A stretch of DNA of 64,000 bases from Roseovarius indicus (lineage in GTDB: Bacteria; Pseudomonadota; Alphaproteobacteria; Rhodobacterales; Rhodobacteraceae). Both the position numbers and the translations under genes were made by a program. This document shows positions 51,554 through 60,474 of this stretch, one piece after another. The notes beneath the pieces are model-generated. The model was not told where the DNA came from and did not search any database. It was given only the letters and a program-made list of their open reading frames with translations. The stretch is from assembly GCF_008728195.1 (NCBI RefSeq), contig NZ_CP031598.1:5084001-5148000 (forward strand), written 5' to 3'. Within the stretch, counting starts at the first letter, position 1, and every line of letters starts with the position of its first letter.

Positions 51554-52135
51554 TTACCGCAACCCGTCCTCGCCCTTCACCTCGTCGACGGTCAGCCCGC
51601 CCATCCGGTCATGCACCCGGCCGCCGCGCGACATGGCGAGAATAAAGAGCAACTCCCCCGCCCGCGGACCATCAGGAAGGCCCACCTCCATCGCGTCGAA
51701 ATGGCTGCGCACGTAAGCGGCGTTGATATGCCCCAGCGGCACGTCGATCCGCGTCCCCGGCCCACCCTGTTTCATCGCCGAAGGCACGATGGCCTTCGCC
51801 TCGCCCAGCCGGGCGCGCATGGCATAGCCGCCGGGGACGTGCCAGAGCGCGGTATGCTCAAGCTCGCCGCCCTCGCCCGCCATCGCCGCCTTTCCGTAAC
51901 CGTCGATCCCTTCGAGCCCGCCCATCGCCTCGATCAGGCGCTCGGTCATCATCAGCCCCAGCGGCTTGAGGTCTTCCATCGCCGGCTGCAGGTCGGCGGT
52001 ATACCCCCCGGCAAATGGGTTGGCGACCAGCGCCGCGATGGCCGCGCGGCGGCGGGGTTTGTCCGGCGCCGGGCCGCCGTCATGGTGGATGTCCTCGATG
52101 AAAAGCGCGGTCTTGCGCAGGGTGAACTCAGGCAT
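51554..52135 (-). CDS. DUF1185 (AA_synth) family protein
   Basis: 193 residues, cytoplasmic. Blocks TALFIEDIHHDGG, AIAALVANPFAGGY, IEAMGGLEGIDGYGKAA, AIVPSAMKQGGPG and HINAAYVRSHFDAMEVG are conserved in DUF1185, structurally known but without settled function; the amino-acid synthesis label comes from context in other bacteria. Last gene of the minus-strand catabolic cluster; it overlaps UPF0280 by 8 bases. A ring-opening or hydrolytic role is conceivable, not shown. Confidence 0.8.
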   Translation of the reverse strand: MPEFTLRKTALFIEDIHHDGGPAPDKPRRRAAIAALVANPFAGGYTADLQPAMEDLKPLGLMMTERLIEAMGGLEGIDGYGKAAMAGEGGELEHTALWHVPGGYAMRARLGEAKAIVPSAMKQGGPGTRIDVPLGHINAAYVRSHFDAMEVGLPDGPRAGELLFILAMSRGGRVHDRMGGLTVDEVKGEDGLR

Positions 52136-52970
52136 GGGCGGTGTCTTTCATATGTGACAGCAATTGCGGCCCGAGGCCGCGCACGACGCCGCTGAGACTG
52201 AGCAGGGCGCCCTGGATGAGGCCGCGGGCCTGAAACGTATCGGCCAGCGCGGCGCCCGCGGCAAGGGCCGCGGTGATCTCGCTGTCGGTCAGCGGCCCAA
52301 CGGCGGTGGTCACCGGCCTATCTCCAAGGTCGCTGTCGGGCGCCAGTTCGCTGGCGGGCGAGCGGATCACCGAAGGATGCCCCGGCAGGTCGACCGCATT
52401 GGCCAGCAAGGTCGCCGCCGCATCGGCCAGCGCGGCCGAGCGCGCCAATACGGTCACGCTGTCGGCAATACCCAGAGAATGACTGCGCCCGCCCCGCCCC
52501 GACGTGGCGATCCCCCGGATCGGGTCGCGCCGGCGGATCTGGATCGAACCGCCGGTGGGCGAGGCCACCGCCGCCTGCATCCGCTGCCCTTTCGCCAGGT
52601 AGAACGCGACGTCGCCACCGTTGTTGACATAGGCCTTGTCGACTCCCTCGCCGTCGCAGATGGCCGCAAGAATGGTTTCCGCCCCGGCCCCCGCCACCGC
52701 CGCCATCGGCGTGATGAAGGTCGAGGCGAAGGGAAACGTGGCCTGCACCATGCGCCGCGCAGTTTCCCCCTCGGGCATCCGGCCCTGCCGCGAGCGCAGG
52801 CGCGGCAGCTCGGCGGCCAGCTCCTCGAGCAGGGTTTCGAACCGGCGCGCCGCGCGCTGCAGGGCCGTCTCGCGCCCCGGCCCGGTCACATCGGCGATCA
52901 TGTCGATCGGCCCGTGATGCAGGTGCAGGCGCCGCCCATCGGGCAGGAAGCTGATCTGCGGGCCCGGCAT
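52128..52970 (-). CDS. UPF0280 family protein (ApbE-like fold)
   Basis: 280 residues. N-terminal FLPDGRRLHLHHGPIDMI, central FITPMAAVAGAGAETIL and VNNGGDVAFYL, and TSGRGGRSHSLGIADSVTV are the UPF0280 blocks. The superfamily is related to FAD:protein FMN transferase ApbE, so a role in flavin attachment or substrate chemistry is possible. It starts directly at the stop of the 6-hydroxynicotinate-reductase-like gene (one base shared). Confidence 0.82.
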   Translation of the reverse strand: MPGPQISFLPDGRRLHLHHGPIDMIADVTGPGRETALQRAARRFETLLEELAAELPRLRSRQGRMPEGETARRMVQATFPFASTFITPMAAVAGAGAETILAAICDGEGVDKAYVNNGGDVAFYLAKGQRMQAAVASPTGGSIQIRRRDPIRGIATSGRGGRSHSLGIADSVTVLARSAALADAAATLLANAVDLPGHPSVIRSPASELAPDSDLGDRPVTTAVGPLTDSEITAALAAGAALADTFQARGLIQGALLSLSGVVRGLGPQLLSHMKDTAHA

Positions 52971-54430
52971 CAGCCCTTGCCCCGACGCGTATCGCTGACC
53001 GCGCGGACGGCGCCGCCGTATTCGCCCCCCGTGGCCAGAACGTCGGCCACCGAGCGCACCTGTGCGTCATGCCCGCCCAGCGCGCGGTAATGCTCCCGCT
53101 CCAGCGTGAATTCCAGCGGCGCCACCAGCGCCGGCGTCGGCACGTGACCGAAGGAGCCGTCGGGCATTTTCGTGACGTCCACCATCAGGGTGATCCCCCC
53201 GCCCGGCCAGACAAAAACCGGCGCGCCGCCACAGGTGACATGCGTCTTCAGCGCCTGCACCGAGCGGGTCAGCTGAACCGGGTTCTTCGTCACGCCCGAG
53301 CGGAGAGACCCGCCCGCGCCCGCCTGGAACATCACCGTGCACAGCGCCGGCTCGCAATTCTCGGCGATCAGGTCGACGGAAGGTTTGAGCGTATCGGGCA
53401 ACGGCGCCGGCTGCGGTTCGAGGTTATCGTCGAGCACGTAATAGCCGTATTGCTCGCCCGTGGTCGAAACCATGAGCATGGTCAGCCCCGGCCGCGCGCC
53501 CTTCTTGGCCAGCCACGGGTTGAGGATGGTCAGCGGGTCTTCAATGTCCGTCCCGCCCCAGCCACGCCCCGGCTGCGCCACTTGGAAATACCGGCCGGGC
53601 GTCGAGCGGCGGCCCTTGATGCGGATGCCGGTATCGGGCCAGTCCAGCACCTTGCCCGCCTGGTGCTCGCTGACGACGCCGGTGATGTGGTCGTCGACCA
53701 CCACCACCTCGTCGACCAGCCCGTGCCATTGCGAGGCGAACATGCCGATCGTCGCCGAGCCGCAGCCGACGCGCATCCGCTCTTCGCGGTGGCCATCCAC
53801 CACCGGCGGCTGCCCCGCCTGCACCTCGACCGTGGCGCCACCGTCGATGGTCAGCTCCACCGCCTCGCGATTGCAAAGCTTCAGCAACGCATCGCAGGTC
53901 ACGCGCCCTTCCGCCTTGCTGCCGCCTGTCAGGTGTTCCACCCCGCCGAGCGACAGCATCTGCGAGCCGTATTCCGACGTCGTGACATGCCCGATCGCCT
54001 CGCCCTCGGCGCGCACGGTCGCGGCCTCGTGGCCCAGGTGCCGGTCGGTGTCGATCTTCACCTTCACGCCGCAATAGGAAAAGATCGCCTCGGTCACGAC
54101 GGTGATGAAATCGGCGCCCTCGACTTCGCGGCTGACGATGAAGGGCGCGGGCTTGTAGTCGGGATAGGTCGTGCCCGAGCCCACGCCCGAGACAAAAACG
54201 TCGTCACCGCCCACCATCTGCCCGTCCCATTCCGTCGCCATGAAAGGCCGGATCTCGCCGCCCTGTTCCACCCGGCGGTGCAGGATCGTCAGCGGATCGC
54301 ACCGCACGATGCGCCCGTTTTCATTGGCATAGCGGTCACAGGCGCCGACCTTGCCCTCGGCGATGTAGCACATGACGGGGCAGGCGTCGCAGCGGATCTT
54401 CTCCTCGGTCTGCCTGCGCTTTTCGGTCAT
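52970..54430 (-). CDS. 6-hydroxynicotinate-reductase-like iron-sulfur protein
   Basis: 486 residues. N-terminal cluster motif C14-x2-C17-x3-C21-x9-C31 (CDACPVMC, then GKVGACDRY). Further blocks: VSGVGSGTTYPDYKPAPF, YCGVKVKIDTDRHLG, HVTTSEYGSQMLSLGG, GCGSATIGMFA and CGGAPVFVWPGGGI. The closest known enzyme, Hnr of Eubacterium barkeri, reduces 6-hydroxynicotinate during anaerobic nicotinate breakdown. In this aerobic-type genome the true substrate may be another hydroxylated heterocycle made by the neighbouring Mo hydroxylase. Overlaps that gene by four bases. Confidence 0.78.
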   Translation of the reverse strand: MTEKRRQTEEKIRCDACPVMCYIAEGKVGACDRYANENGRIVRCDPLTILHRRVEQGGEIRPFMATEWDGQMVGGDDVFVSGVGSGTTYPDYKPAPFIVSREVEGADFITVVTEAIFSYCGVKVKIDTDRHLGHEAATVRAEGEAIGHVTTSEYGSQMLSLGGVEHLTGGSKAEGRVTCDALLKLCNREAVELTIDGGATVEVQAGQPPVVDGHREERMRVGCGSATIGMFASQWHGLVDEVVVVDDHITGVVSEHQAGKVLDWPDTGIRIKGRRSTPGRYFQVAQPGRGWGGTDIEDPLTILNPWLAKKGARPGLTMLMVSTTGEQYGYYVLDDNLEPQPAPLPDTLKPSVDLIAENCEPALCTVMFQAGAGGSLRSGVTKNPVQLTRSVQALKTHVTCGGAPVFVWPGGGITLMVDVTKMPDGSFGHVPTPALVAPLEFTLEREHYRALGGHDAQVRSVADVLATGGEYGGAVRAVSDTRRGKG

Positions 54431-57120
54431 CCCTGCGCCTCTCGGATCGCGGCCAGCACGCGGTGCGGCAGGGCGGGCAGCTTGGTCACCTTCGCCCCGG
54501 TGGCATGGCGGATGGCGTTGAGGATCGCCGGGGCGGTGGGGATCAATACATGCTCGCCCAGCCCCTTCAGGCCCATCGGCCCTTCCGGGTCGGGCACCTC
54601 GACGAAGATCGATTTCACCTCGGGCATGTCGCCGGTGGTGGGGATCAGGTAGTCATGCAGGTTCTCGGTGCGGCCGGGGATGTATTCCTCCATCAGCGCG
54701 AGGCCGAGGCCCTGGGCCACGCCGCCCTCCACCTGCCCCTCGGCCAGCAGCGGGTTCACCACGCGGCCAAGGTCATGCGCGGCGGTGATGCGGGTGACCT
54801 TGACGGTCCCCAGTTGGGTGTCGACCGTCAGTTCCGCCATCTGTGCGCCGAAGCCATAGACGGCATAAGGGCTGCCCTGCCCGTTCTCGTCGAGCGGGCT
54901 GGTGGGCGGGTCGTAGGTCTCTTCAGCCGCGAGGACATAGCCGTGCGCGTCGGGGGGCAGGTCGCCAAGCGTTACCTGGCGCTCGCCCCGATCGTCGGTG
55001 ACGGTCAGTGTACCGCGCTCGAGCGAAATCCGCGCGTCTTCCGCCATGTTGCTCAACGCGAGAATCCGGCCCCGCAAAGCCTGTCCCGCGAGCAGCGCCG
55101 CCTTGCCCGTCACATAGGTCTGGCGCGAGGCGGAGGTCTTGCCGCAATCGGGTGTCAGGCCGGTATCCGGGCCGATCAGGCGGAACTGCCCCACCGGCAG
55201 GCCCAGCGCATCGGCGCAGATCTGGGTAATGACGGTGTTCGAGCCCTGCCCGATATCGGTGGCGCCCTGGTGCAGACACAGCTCGCCCTTGGCGGTGATG
55301 CCGACGCGGATCGTCGAGGGGTTGGGCAGGCCGGTATTGCCGCAACCGTACCAGCAGGAGGCGACGCCGACGCCGTGGCGATAGCGGCCGCCTTGGGCGT
55401 TGGCTGTCTCGGCATTGGCCAAAGCCTCCTCCCACGGGGCCTTCAGCGCATCGAGGCAGGCCGCGATGCCGACGCCGTGCAGCACCTGTCCACAGACAGT
55501 CGACTGACCGTCCTGCAATGCATTCAGCCGGCGGAAGGCAAGCCGGTCGAGCCCGGCTTTCAACGCCAGATCGTCGTACAATGCCTCCTGCAGGATCGCC
55601 GCCTGTGGTACGCCGAAGCCCCGGAACGCGCCGGAGATCGGTTCGTAGGAATGAATCGCCCGCGCCTCGGCGGCATAGTTGGGCGTATAATACGGCCCCG
55701 ACGCATGAACCGGCACGCGTCCCGCCACCGTCGGCCCCCAACTGGCATACGCGCCCGTATTGAAATCGCCGTCGAAGATCAGGCCGGTGATCCGCCCGTC
55801 GGCATCCACCCCGGCGCGGCCCGTCATCTTCGACGGGTGGCGCTTGGTGGTCGAGGCCATCGATTCCGCGCGGGTGTAGATCATCCGTGCCGGGCGGCCC
55901 GTCTTCATCGCGACGAGGCCGATGAGGGGTTGCAACGACAGGTCGAGCTTGGCCCCGAAACCGCCGCCCGCCGCCGCCGGGATGATCCGCACCTGTTGCG
56001 GGTCGAGCCCGAGGATGCGGGCGGTGTCGTCGCGGTCCATCACCGGGGCTTGGGTGCAGGCCTGGATGACCAGCGTGTCGCCTTCCATCCAGGCCACGCC
56101 CGCCTCGGGTTCGATATAGGCGTGTTCGATATAGGGCGTCTCAGCCTGCGCCTCGGCCACGTGAACGGCATTGGCGAGGGCACCGTCTGCATCACCGCGC
56201 CGCACGACACCGGCGATCAGCAGGTTGTCGGGGCGGTTGTCATGGACGAGGGCCGTGGCGTCGGACTGCTCCCACGTGATCGGGAAAGTGGTCAGGTCGA
56301 GCGCCTCGATCACGCCCGCTTCGCCTGCCACCAGCGCCACCGCCTCGCCACGCAGGCGGGCGCGGTCCTCGGCCAGCGCGGGCTGGTCGGCGAAGGGGGG
56401 GATGGTGCCGTAGATATTGGCGCCGGGGATGTCCTTGGCGGTGAAGACATGCACCTCGCCGGGCTGGGCGGCGCGCCATGCGTCGATGTCGCCGAGGGTG
56501 AACCGGGCGGGGGCAGACGGCGCACGAACGGCCCGGACGAGCAGCGTATGCTCGGGGCAGGCATCCGCACCATAGATCTCGGTGCCGGCCACCTTGGGGC
56601 CGCCGTCGAGGCGTTCGACACGGGCGCCGACGGCATGGCCTGCCTCGGGCATCTGCGCGGGCGCACCCGGCGCGGCATCCAGCACGGCGTCGATGATCTT
56701 GGCATAGCCTGTGCAACGGCAGAGCACGCCGCCAAGAGCTTCTTCCGCCTCGGCGCGGGTCGGGTTGGGCCTGTCCTGAAGGAAGGCCGTGGCGGTCATC
56801 AGCATGCCCGGCGTGCAGATCCCGCATTGGGCTGCGCCGTGGCGGAGGAAGGCCTGCTGCAAAGCCGTCGCCTGCAACCCCTCGACCGTCTGCACGTCGC
56901 GCCCGCCCACCTGGGCAAGCGGCGTCAGGCAGGCGCAGACCGGCGCGCCATCGAGCAGCACCGTGCAGGCCCCGCAATCGCCGGCGTCACAACCGACTTT
57001 CGTGCCGCGCAGCCCCAGCCCCTCGCGCAGCACTTCCGACAGGCGCCGAGACGGGTCGGCGGGCAGCGTGAGAGGGTTGCCGTTGATCGACAGGCTTATG
57101 GTGCCGGTGGCGCGGTTCAT
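54427..57120 (-). CDS. Molybdenum hydroxylase: fused 2Fe-2S and Mo-binding subunits (xanthine dehydrogenase family)
   Basis: 897 residues. Residues 1-75 are a plant-type 2Fe-2S domain (C44, C49, C52, C64), about 80-150 the second 2Fe-2S domain (C99, C102, C134, C136), and about 165-897 the Mo domains with GGGFGAKLD, and catalytic Glu856 in GLGEHV. The layout equals Desulfovibrio aldehyde oxidoreductase, but a separate FAD subunit follows in the operon upstream. It hydroxylates an aromatic heterocycle or aldehyde with water as oxygen source. The N-terminal ferredoxin fusion is less usual when an FAD subunit is also present. Substrate unknown. Confidence 0.9.
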   Translation of the reverse strand: MNRATGTISLSINGNPLTLPADPSRRLSEVLREGLGLRGTKVGCDAGDCGACTVLLDGAPVCACLTPLAQVGGRDVQTVEGLQATALQQAFLRHGAAQCGICTPGMLMTATAFLQDRPNPTRAEAEEALGGVLCRCTGYAKIIDAVLDAAPGAPAQMPEAGHAVGARVERLDGGPKVAGTEIYGADACPEHTLLVRAVRAPSAPARFTLGDIDAWRAAQPGEVHVFTAKDIPGANIYGTIPPFADQPALAEDRARLRGEAVALVAGEAGVIEALDLTTFPITWEQSDATALVHDNRPDNLLIAGVVRRGDADGALANAVHVAEAQAETPYIEHAYIEPEAGVAWMEGDTLVIQACTQAPVMDRDDTARILGLDPQQVRIIPAAAGGGFGAKLDLSLQPLIGLVAMKTGRPARMIYTRAESMASTTKRHPSKMTGRAGVDADGRITGLIFDGDFNTGAYASWGPTVAGRVPVHASGPYYTPNYAAEARAIHSYEPISGAFRGFGVPQAAILQEALYDDLALKAGLDRLAFRRLNALQDGQSTVCGQVLHGVGIAACLDALKAPWEEALANAETANAQGGRYRHGVGVASCWYGCGNTGLPNPSTIRVGITAKGELCLHQGATDIGQGSNTVITQICADALGLPVGQFRLIGPDTGLTPDCGKTSASRQTYVTGKAALLAGQALRGRILALSNMAEDARISLERGTLTVTDDRGERQVTLGDLPPDAHGYVLAAEETYDPPTSPLDENGQGSPYAVYGFGAQMAELTVDTQLGTVKVTRITAAHDLGRVVNPLLAEGQVEGGVAQGLGLALMEEYIPGRTENLHDYLIPTTGDMPEVKSIFVEVPDPEGPMGLKGLGEHVLIPTAPAILNAIRHATGAKVTKLPALPHRVLAAIREAQG

Positions 57121-57968
57121 GCGGCGGCCTTTGCCGGTTGGGTGAGGTCGTCGATGGCCCGGCGCAGCAATTCCGCGGCGGCATGGGCGCGGTAGGGTCC
57201 ATCGGCGCGGATATCGTCGATGGGCGACAGCGCGGCGGCGACGGCCGCGTCGGTGATGTGCTGTGAGAGGCCCGAGGCAGACTGGCCCGCGAGGGTGGCT
57301 TCGAGGCGGGTCAGGCGAGTCGCCACGGCACTGCAGGCGCCCACCGCAAGCGCGGCATCGCGCACCGTGCCGCCCTCGATATCCAGCCGCACGGCGACCA
57401 TGGCGATGGAGATTACAAGGTACTTGCGGGCGCCGAGCTTGAGGAAGCGGGAGGTGCCTCGGGTGGCGGCCTCGGGGATGGTGATGGCGGTGACCAGCTC
57501 GCCGGGTTCGAGCGCGGTTTGGCGCGGACCGTTAACAAAGTGTGAAAGGGGGAGCGTGCGCGTGCCGGTGGCGGAGGCAAGCTCAACCTGAGCGTCCAGT
57601 GCCATCAGGCAGGGCATGCCATCGGCCGCCGGCGACGCGTTGCAGATATTTCCGGTCACCGTGCCGGAATTCTGAATTTGCACCGACCCAACTTCGCGCG
57701 CCGCCTGTTTCAGCATGTCGAAAGCGGGCGGCAGGTCGGCGCGGATCACGTCGGTCCAGCTTGTCGTGGCGCCGATGCGGATTCCACTTTCGTCACGGCT
57801 GATCCCCCGCAACCCGGGAATGCCGGTGATGTCGAGCACAGGCCCGGTCAGCGTGCGGGCCTGCGTGGCCGGGAACAGGTCTGTGCAGCCCGCGGCGATC
57901 GTGACTGGCCTCTCCGCCAGCACGTCGAGCGCGCCCTGCAGCGTGTCGGGCCGGTGATAGGCGGCCAC
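57117..57968 (-). CDS. FAD-binding subunit of the molybdenum hydroxylase (CoxM/XdhB family)
   Basis: 283 residues. FAD site motifs TIAAGCTDLFPA and TVTGNICNASPAADGMPCLMALDA, plus the C-terminal CoxM-type domain. It carries electrons from the 2Fe-2S centres to NAD or another acceptor. GTG start at 57968 follows GGGAGAG; upstream codons are non-conserved. Overlaps the large subunit gene by four bases. Candidate operator repeats lie just upstream. Confidence 0.88.
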   Translation of the reverse strand: MAAYHRPDTLQGALDVLAERPVTIAAGCTDLFPATQARTLTGPVLDITGIPGLRGISRDESGIRIGATTSWTDVIRADLPPAFDMLKQAAREVGSVQIQNSGTVTGNICNASPAADGMPCLMALDAQVELASATGTRTLPLSHFVNGPRQTALEPGELVTAITIPEAATRGTSRFLKLGARKYLVISIAMVAVRLDIEGGTVRDAALAVGACSAVATRLTRLEATLAGQSASGLSQHITDAAVAAALSPIDDIRADGPYRAHAAAELLRRAIDDLTQPAKAAA

Positions 57969-57982
57969 GTGTCTCTCCCTGT

Positions 57983-58038
57983 CTGTCTTTCTGGCGGGAT
58001 GGTGCGGCACCCGCGAAAGACAGTCAACACAAAGACAG
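57983..58038. promoter_or_regulatory. AAAGACAG repeats upstream of the molybdenum hydroxylase genes (candidate operator)
   Basis: CTGTCTTTC (57983-57991) is the inverse of GAAAGACAG (58015-58023), and AAAGACAG recurs at 58031-58038, 15 bases on. A minus-strand TTGACT (58022-58027) could be a -35 box between them, with no good -10 found. Lies in the 161-base gap between livF and the FAD-subunit gene. Confidence 0.45.
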
Positions 58039-58129
58039 GATCGCGCCGAGGCCGGAAGCATGCGGGAAATGTTTAACGGAACTCTTTCAGGGGCGTGCGA
58101 ATGGAAATCGGGCAGACCGCAACGCGCCG

Positions 58130-58825
58130 TCAGACACCCACGTAACGGTCGACGATACTGTGATCCTGCCGCAGCGCCTCGGCCGGGAGAACCTCTCCGT
58201 TCCGCCCGTTCTCGATAAACGCCACCCGGTCGGCAACGGAAAGAACCGCATCGACCCGCTGTTCCACCAGCAGGATCGCGACGCCCGCCGCACGCATCCT
58301 GACGATCACCTGCCGTATCGCCTCGATCATCGAGGGTTGCAGGCCCTCCGTCGGTTCGTCGAGCAACAGCGCCTTGGGGCGCAGGCAGAGCGCGCGGGCG
58401 GTGGCCAGCATCTGCTGCTCGCCACCGGAAAGGGTTTGCGCCTTCTGGTCCATCCGTTCGCGCAGGCGGGGGAAGAGGTCGAGCACCTCTTCCTGCACGT
58501 CCTTGCCCGAGCCGCGCACGCGAAGGCCGATTTCGAGATTTTGCGCCACGGTCAGGCCAGAGAACAACCGCCGCCCCTGCGGGATGTAGCCGATCCCGTG
58601 TCGCGGCACCTCGTGCGGGGGCAGTTGGCTGACGTCTGTGCCGTCCAGCACCACGCGGCCCGACATCAGCGGCAGCAGCCCCATGATCGCCTGCATCGTC
58701 GTCGTCTTGCCCGCCCCGTTGCGGCCCAGAAGGCAGAGGATCTCGCCCGCTTCGACCTTCAGCGACAGGTCCCGCAGCACCTGTGCCCGGCCATACCCCG
58801 CGTTGACGGCATCAAGCTCCAGCAT
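58130..58825 (-). CDS. livF: Branched-chain-type ABC transporter, ATP-binding protein LivF
   Basis: 231 residues. Walker A LLGRNGAGKTT, signature LSGGEQQMLATARAL, Walker B ALLLDEPTEGL. LivF-type ATPase of HAAT importers, which move branched-chain amino acids, urea, amides and many aromatic acids. It ends one base before livG. Likely imports the substrate of the cluster. Confidence 0.9.
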   Translation of the reverse strand: MLELDAVNAGYGRAQVLRDLSLKVEAGEILCLLGRNGAGKTTTMQAIMGLLPLMSGRVVLDGTDVSQLPPHEVPRHGIGYIPQGRRLFSGLTVAQNLEIGLRVRGSGKDVQEEVLDLFPRLRERMDQKAQTLSGGEQQMLATARALCLRPKALLLDEPTEGLQPSMIEAIRQVIVRMRAAGVAILLVEQRVDAVLSVADRVAFIENGRNGEVLPAEALRQDHSIVDRYVGV

Positions 58826-59533
58826 TCATCCCGTCCCCAGATAGGCCGCCTGCACGGCGTCGTTTTCGTGAATCTCCTGCGGCGTGCCCTCGGCCAGCAC
58901 CTCGCCGAAATTGAGCACGGTGACGCGATCGGCGGTTTCCATGACCACGCTCATGTTGTGCTCGATCAGCAGGATCGTCGCCTCGGACGAAAGCTCGCGG
59001 ATCAGCGCCTTGAAGGCGTCGATCTCGCTGTCGGCGAGGCCTTGGGTCGGCTCGTCGAGGATCAGCAGGCGCGGGTGTTGGACAAGGCCCATGGCGATCT
59101 CAAGCAGGCGCTGGTGACCATAGCTGAGGTTGCCGGCCTCCTCGTCACGGCGGTCGAGCAGGCCAACGCGGTTGAGCGCATCGTCGACGGCTTCCTCTAC
59201 CGCGTCGCCCTGCAACCGGCGGCGGGCAGCCAGCGCGACGTTCTCGGCGGCGGGGAGGCGGGCGAAGACCGAAGTAATCTGGAACGTGTAGGCCATGCCG
59301 CGCAGGATACGTTTATGGGCGGGCAGCGCGGTGATGTCGGCATTGTCGAACTGCACCGTGCCGGAAGACGGCGGAATGCGCCCGCAGATCATGCCCACCA
59401 GCGTCGTCTTGCCAGCCCCATTGGGGCCGATGAGCGCGCGCACCTCGCCCTCGTTCAGGTCGAAATCGACATCTGTAACGGCCTGCAGCCCGTCGAAATG
59501 CTTCGACAGGCCCCGGGTGGAGAGCAGCGTCAT
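58826..59533 (-). CDS. livG: Branched-chain-type ABC transporter, ATP-binding protein LivG
   Basis: 235 residues. Walker A LIGPNGAGKTT, ITSVFARLPAAENVALAA, signature LSYGHQRLLEIAMG, Walker B LLILDEPTQGL. ATG 59533 begins at the domain start; earlier codons lie within livM. Four-base overlap with livM. Confidence 0.92.
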   Translation of the reverse strand: MTLLSTRGLSKHFDGLQAVTDVDFDLNEGEVRALIGPNGAGKTTLVGMICGRIPPSSGTVQFDNADITALPAHKRILRGMAYTFQITSVFARLPAAENVALAARRRLQGDAVEEAVDDALNRVGLLDRRDEEAGNLSYGHQRLLEIAMGLVQHPRLLILDEPTQGLADSEIDAFKALIRELSSEATILLIEHNMSVVMETADRVTVLNFGEVLAEGTPQEIHENDAVQAAYLGTG

Positions 59534-60474
59534 GGCAACCACCCCCAGACCCGGCGGCGCAGCTCGCCCGTCAGGCCCTGCGGCGCGAAGAGGGTGAGCA
59601 GCACCAGCGCCACGCCGACGATCAGCAGGTAGGCGGTGGTCACGCCCGAGCTCAGGTCGATCAGGTAGAACATGAAGAGTGTGCCGACGAAGGGGCCAAG
59701 CACCGTCCCTGCCCCGCCCAGCAGCACCCAGAGCAGCGGGAAGATCGAGTACTGCACACTGGCGAAACTCGCCCCGGCATAGCCGAAGAGCAGGCCATAG
59801 AACGCCCCCCCCGCCGCCGAGACCGTGCCCGAGACGACCATCGCCGCCAGCTTGTGGGCGAAGGTGTTGTAGCCCAGCATCCTGACCCGCTCCTCGTTCT
59901 CGCGGATCGCCACCAGCGTCTTGCCGAAAGGCGCGCGGATGAGGCGGAGGCAGAGCAGGAGGCAGACAGCGAACAGACCCCACGCCGCGAAATACCGGTT
60001 GGTCGGGTCGCTGAGGTCGATGCCCCAGAGCATCCGGTCGGCCGCCTGGATGACAAAGCCCTCGTCGCCCCTTGTGTATTCGCCGAAATAGAGGATCGTG
60101 AGGTAGCCCGCCTGCGCGAACATCAGCGTGACGATCAGGAAGGCCACCCCGGTGGTGCGCAGGGCCAGTAGCGCCAGACCGGCGGCCACGATGGCGCCGG
60201 CGAGAATGCCCACGATCAGCGCGGGCGCAGGGGTGAAGCCCGCGTGCTGGATGGTCAGGCCCATGCCGTACATGCCGGCGGCAAAGAACAGCGCGTGGCC
60301 GAGGCTCAGGAGGCCGGTGTAGCCGAAGAGGATGTTGTAGCCCACCGCATAGCTGGCCAGCACCATGATCCGGGCGAGGTTGCCGTGGTGATAGGCGGGC
60401 AGCACGAATTGCAGCGCGAAGAGCACCGCCAGCAGGCCCAGATGCAGCACGAGGGTCTTTGCCGTCGCACTCAT
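59530..60474 (-). CDS. livM: Branched-chain-type ABC transporter, permease LivM
   Basis: 314 residues, about eight to ten membrane helices. Seen: YNILFGYTGLLSLGHALFFAAGMY and ENEERVRMLGYNTFAHKLAAMVVSG, the LivM EAA-like loop, and GGAGTVLGPFVGTLF. Forms the channel with LivH. Overlaps livH and livG by four bases. Confidence 0.92.
   Translation of the reverse strand: MSATAKTLVLHLGLLAVLFALQFVLPAYHHGNLARIMVLASYAVGYNILFGYTGLLSLGHALFFAAGMYGMGLTIQHAGFTPAPALIVGILAGAIVAAGLALLALRTTGVAFLIVTLMFAQAGYLTILYFGEYTRGDEGFVIQAADRMLWGIDLSDPTNRYFAAWGLFAVCLLLCLRLIRAPFGKTLVAIRENEERVRMLGYNTFAHKLAAMVVSGTVSAAGGAFYGLLFGYAGASFASVQYSIFPLLWVLLGGAGTVLGPFVGTLFMFYLIDLSSGVTTAYLLIVGVALVLLTLFAPQGLTGELRRRVWGWLP

Noticed and set aside
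54463..57195. Very long open frame on the plus strand opposite the Mo hydroxylase gene
   Set aside because: High-GC codon bias removes stops in the antisense frame. The translation shows no family motifs, while the minus strand encodes a complete, well-motifed enzyme.
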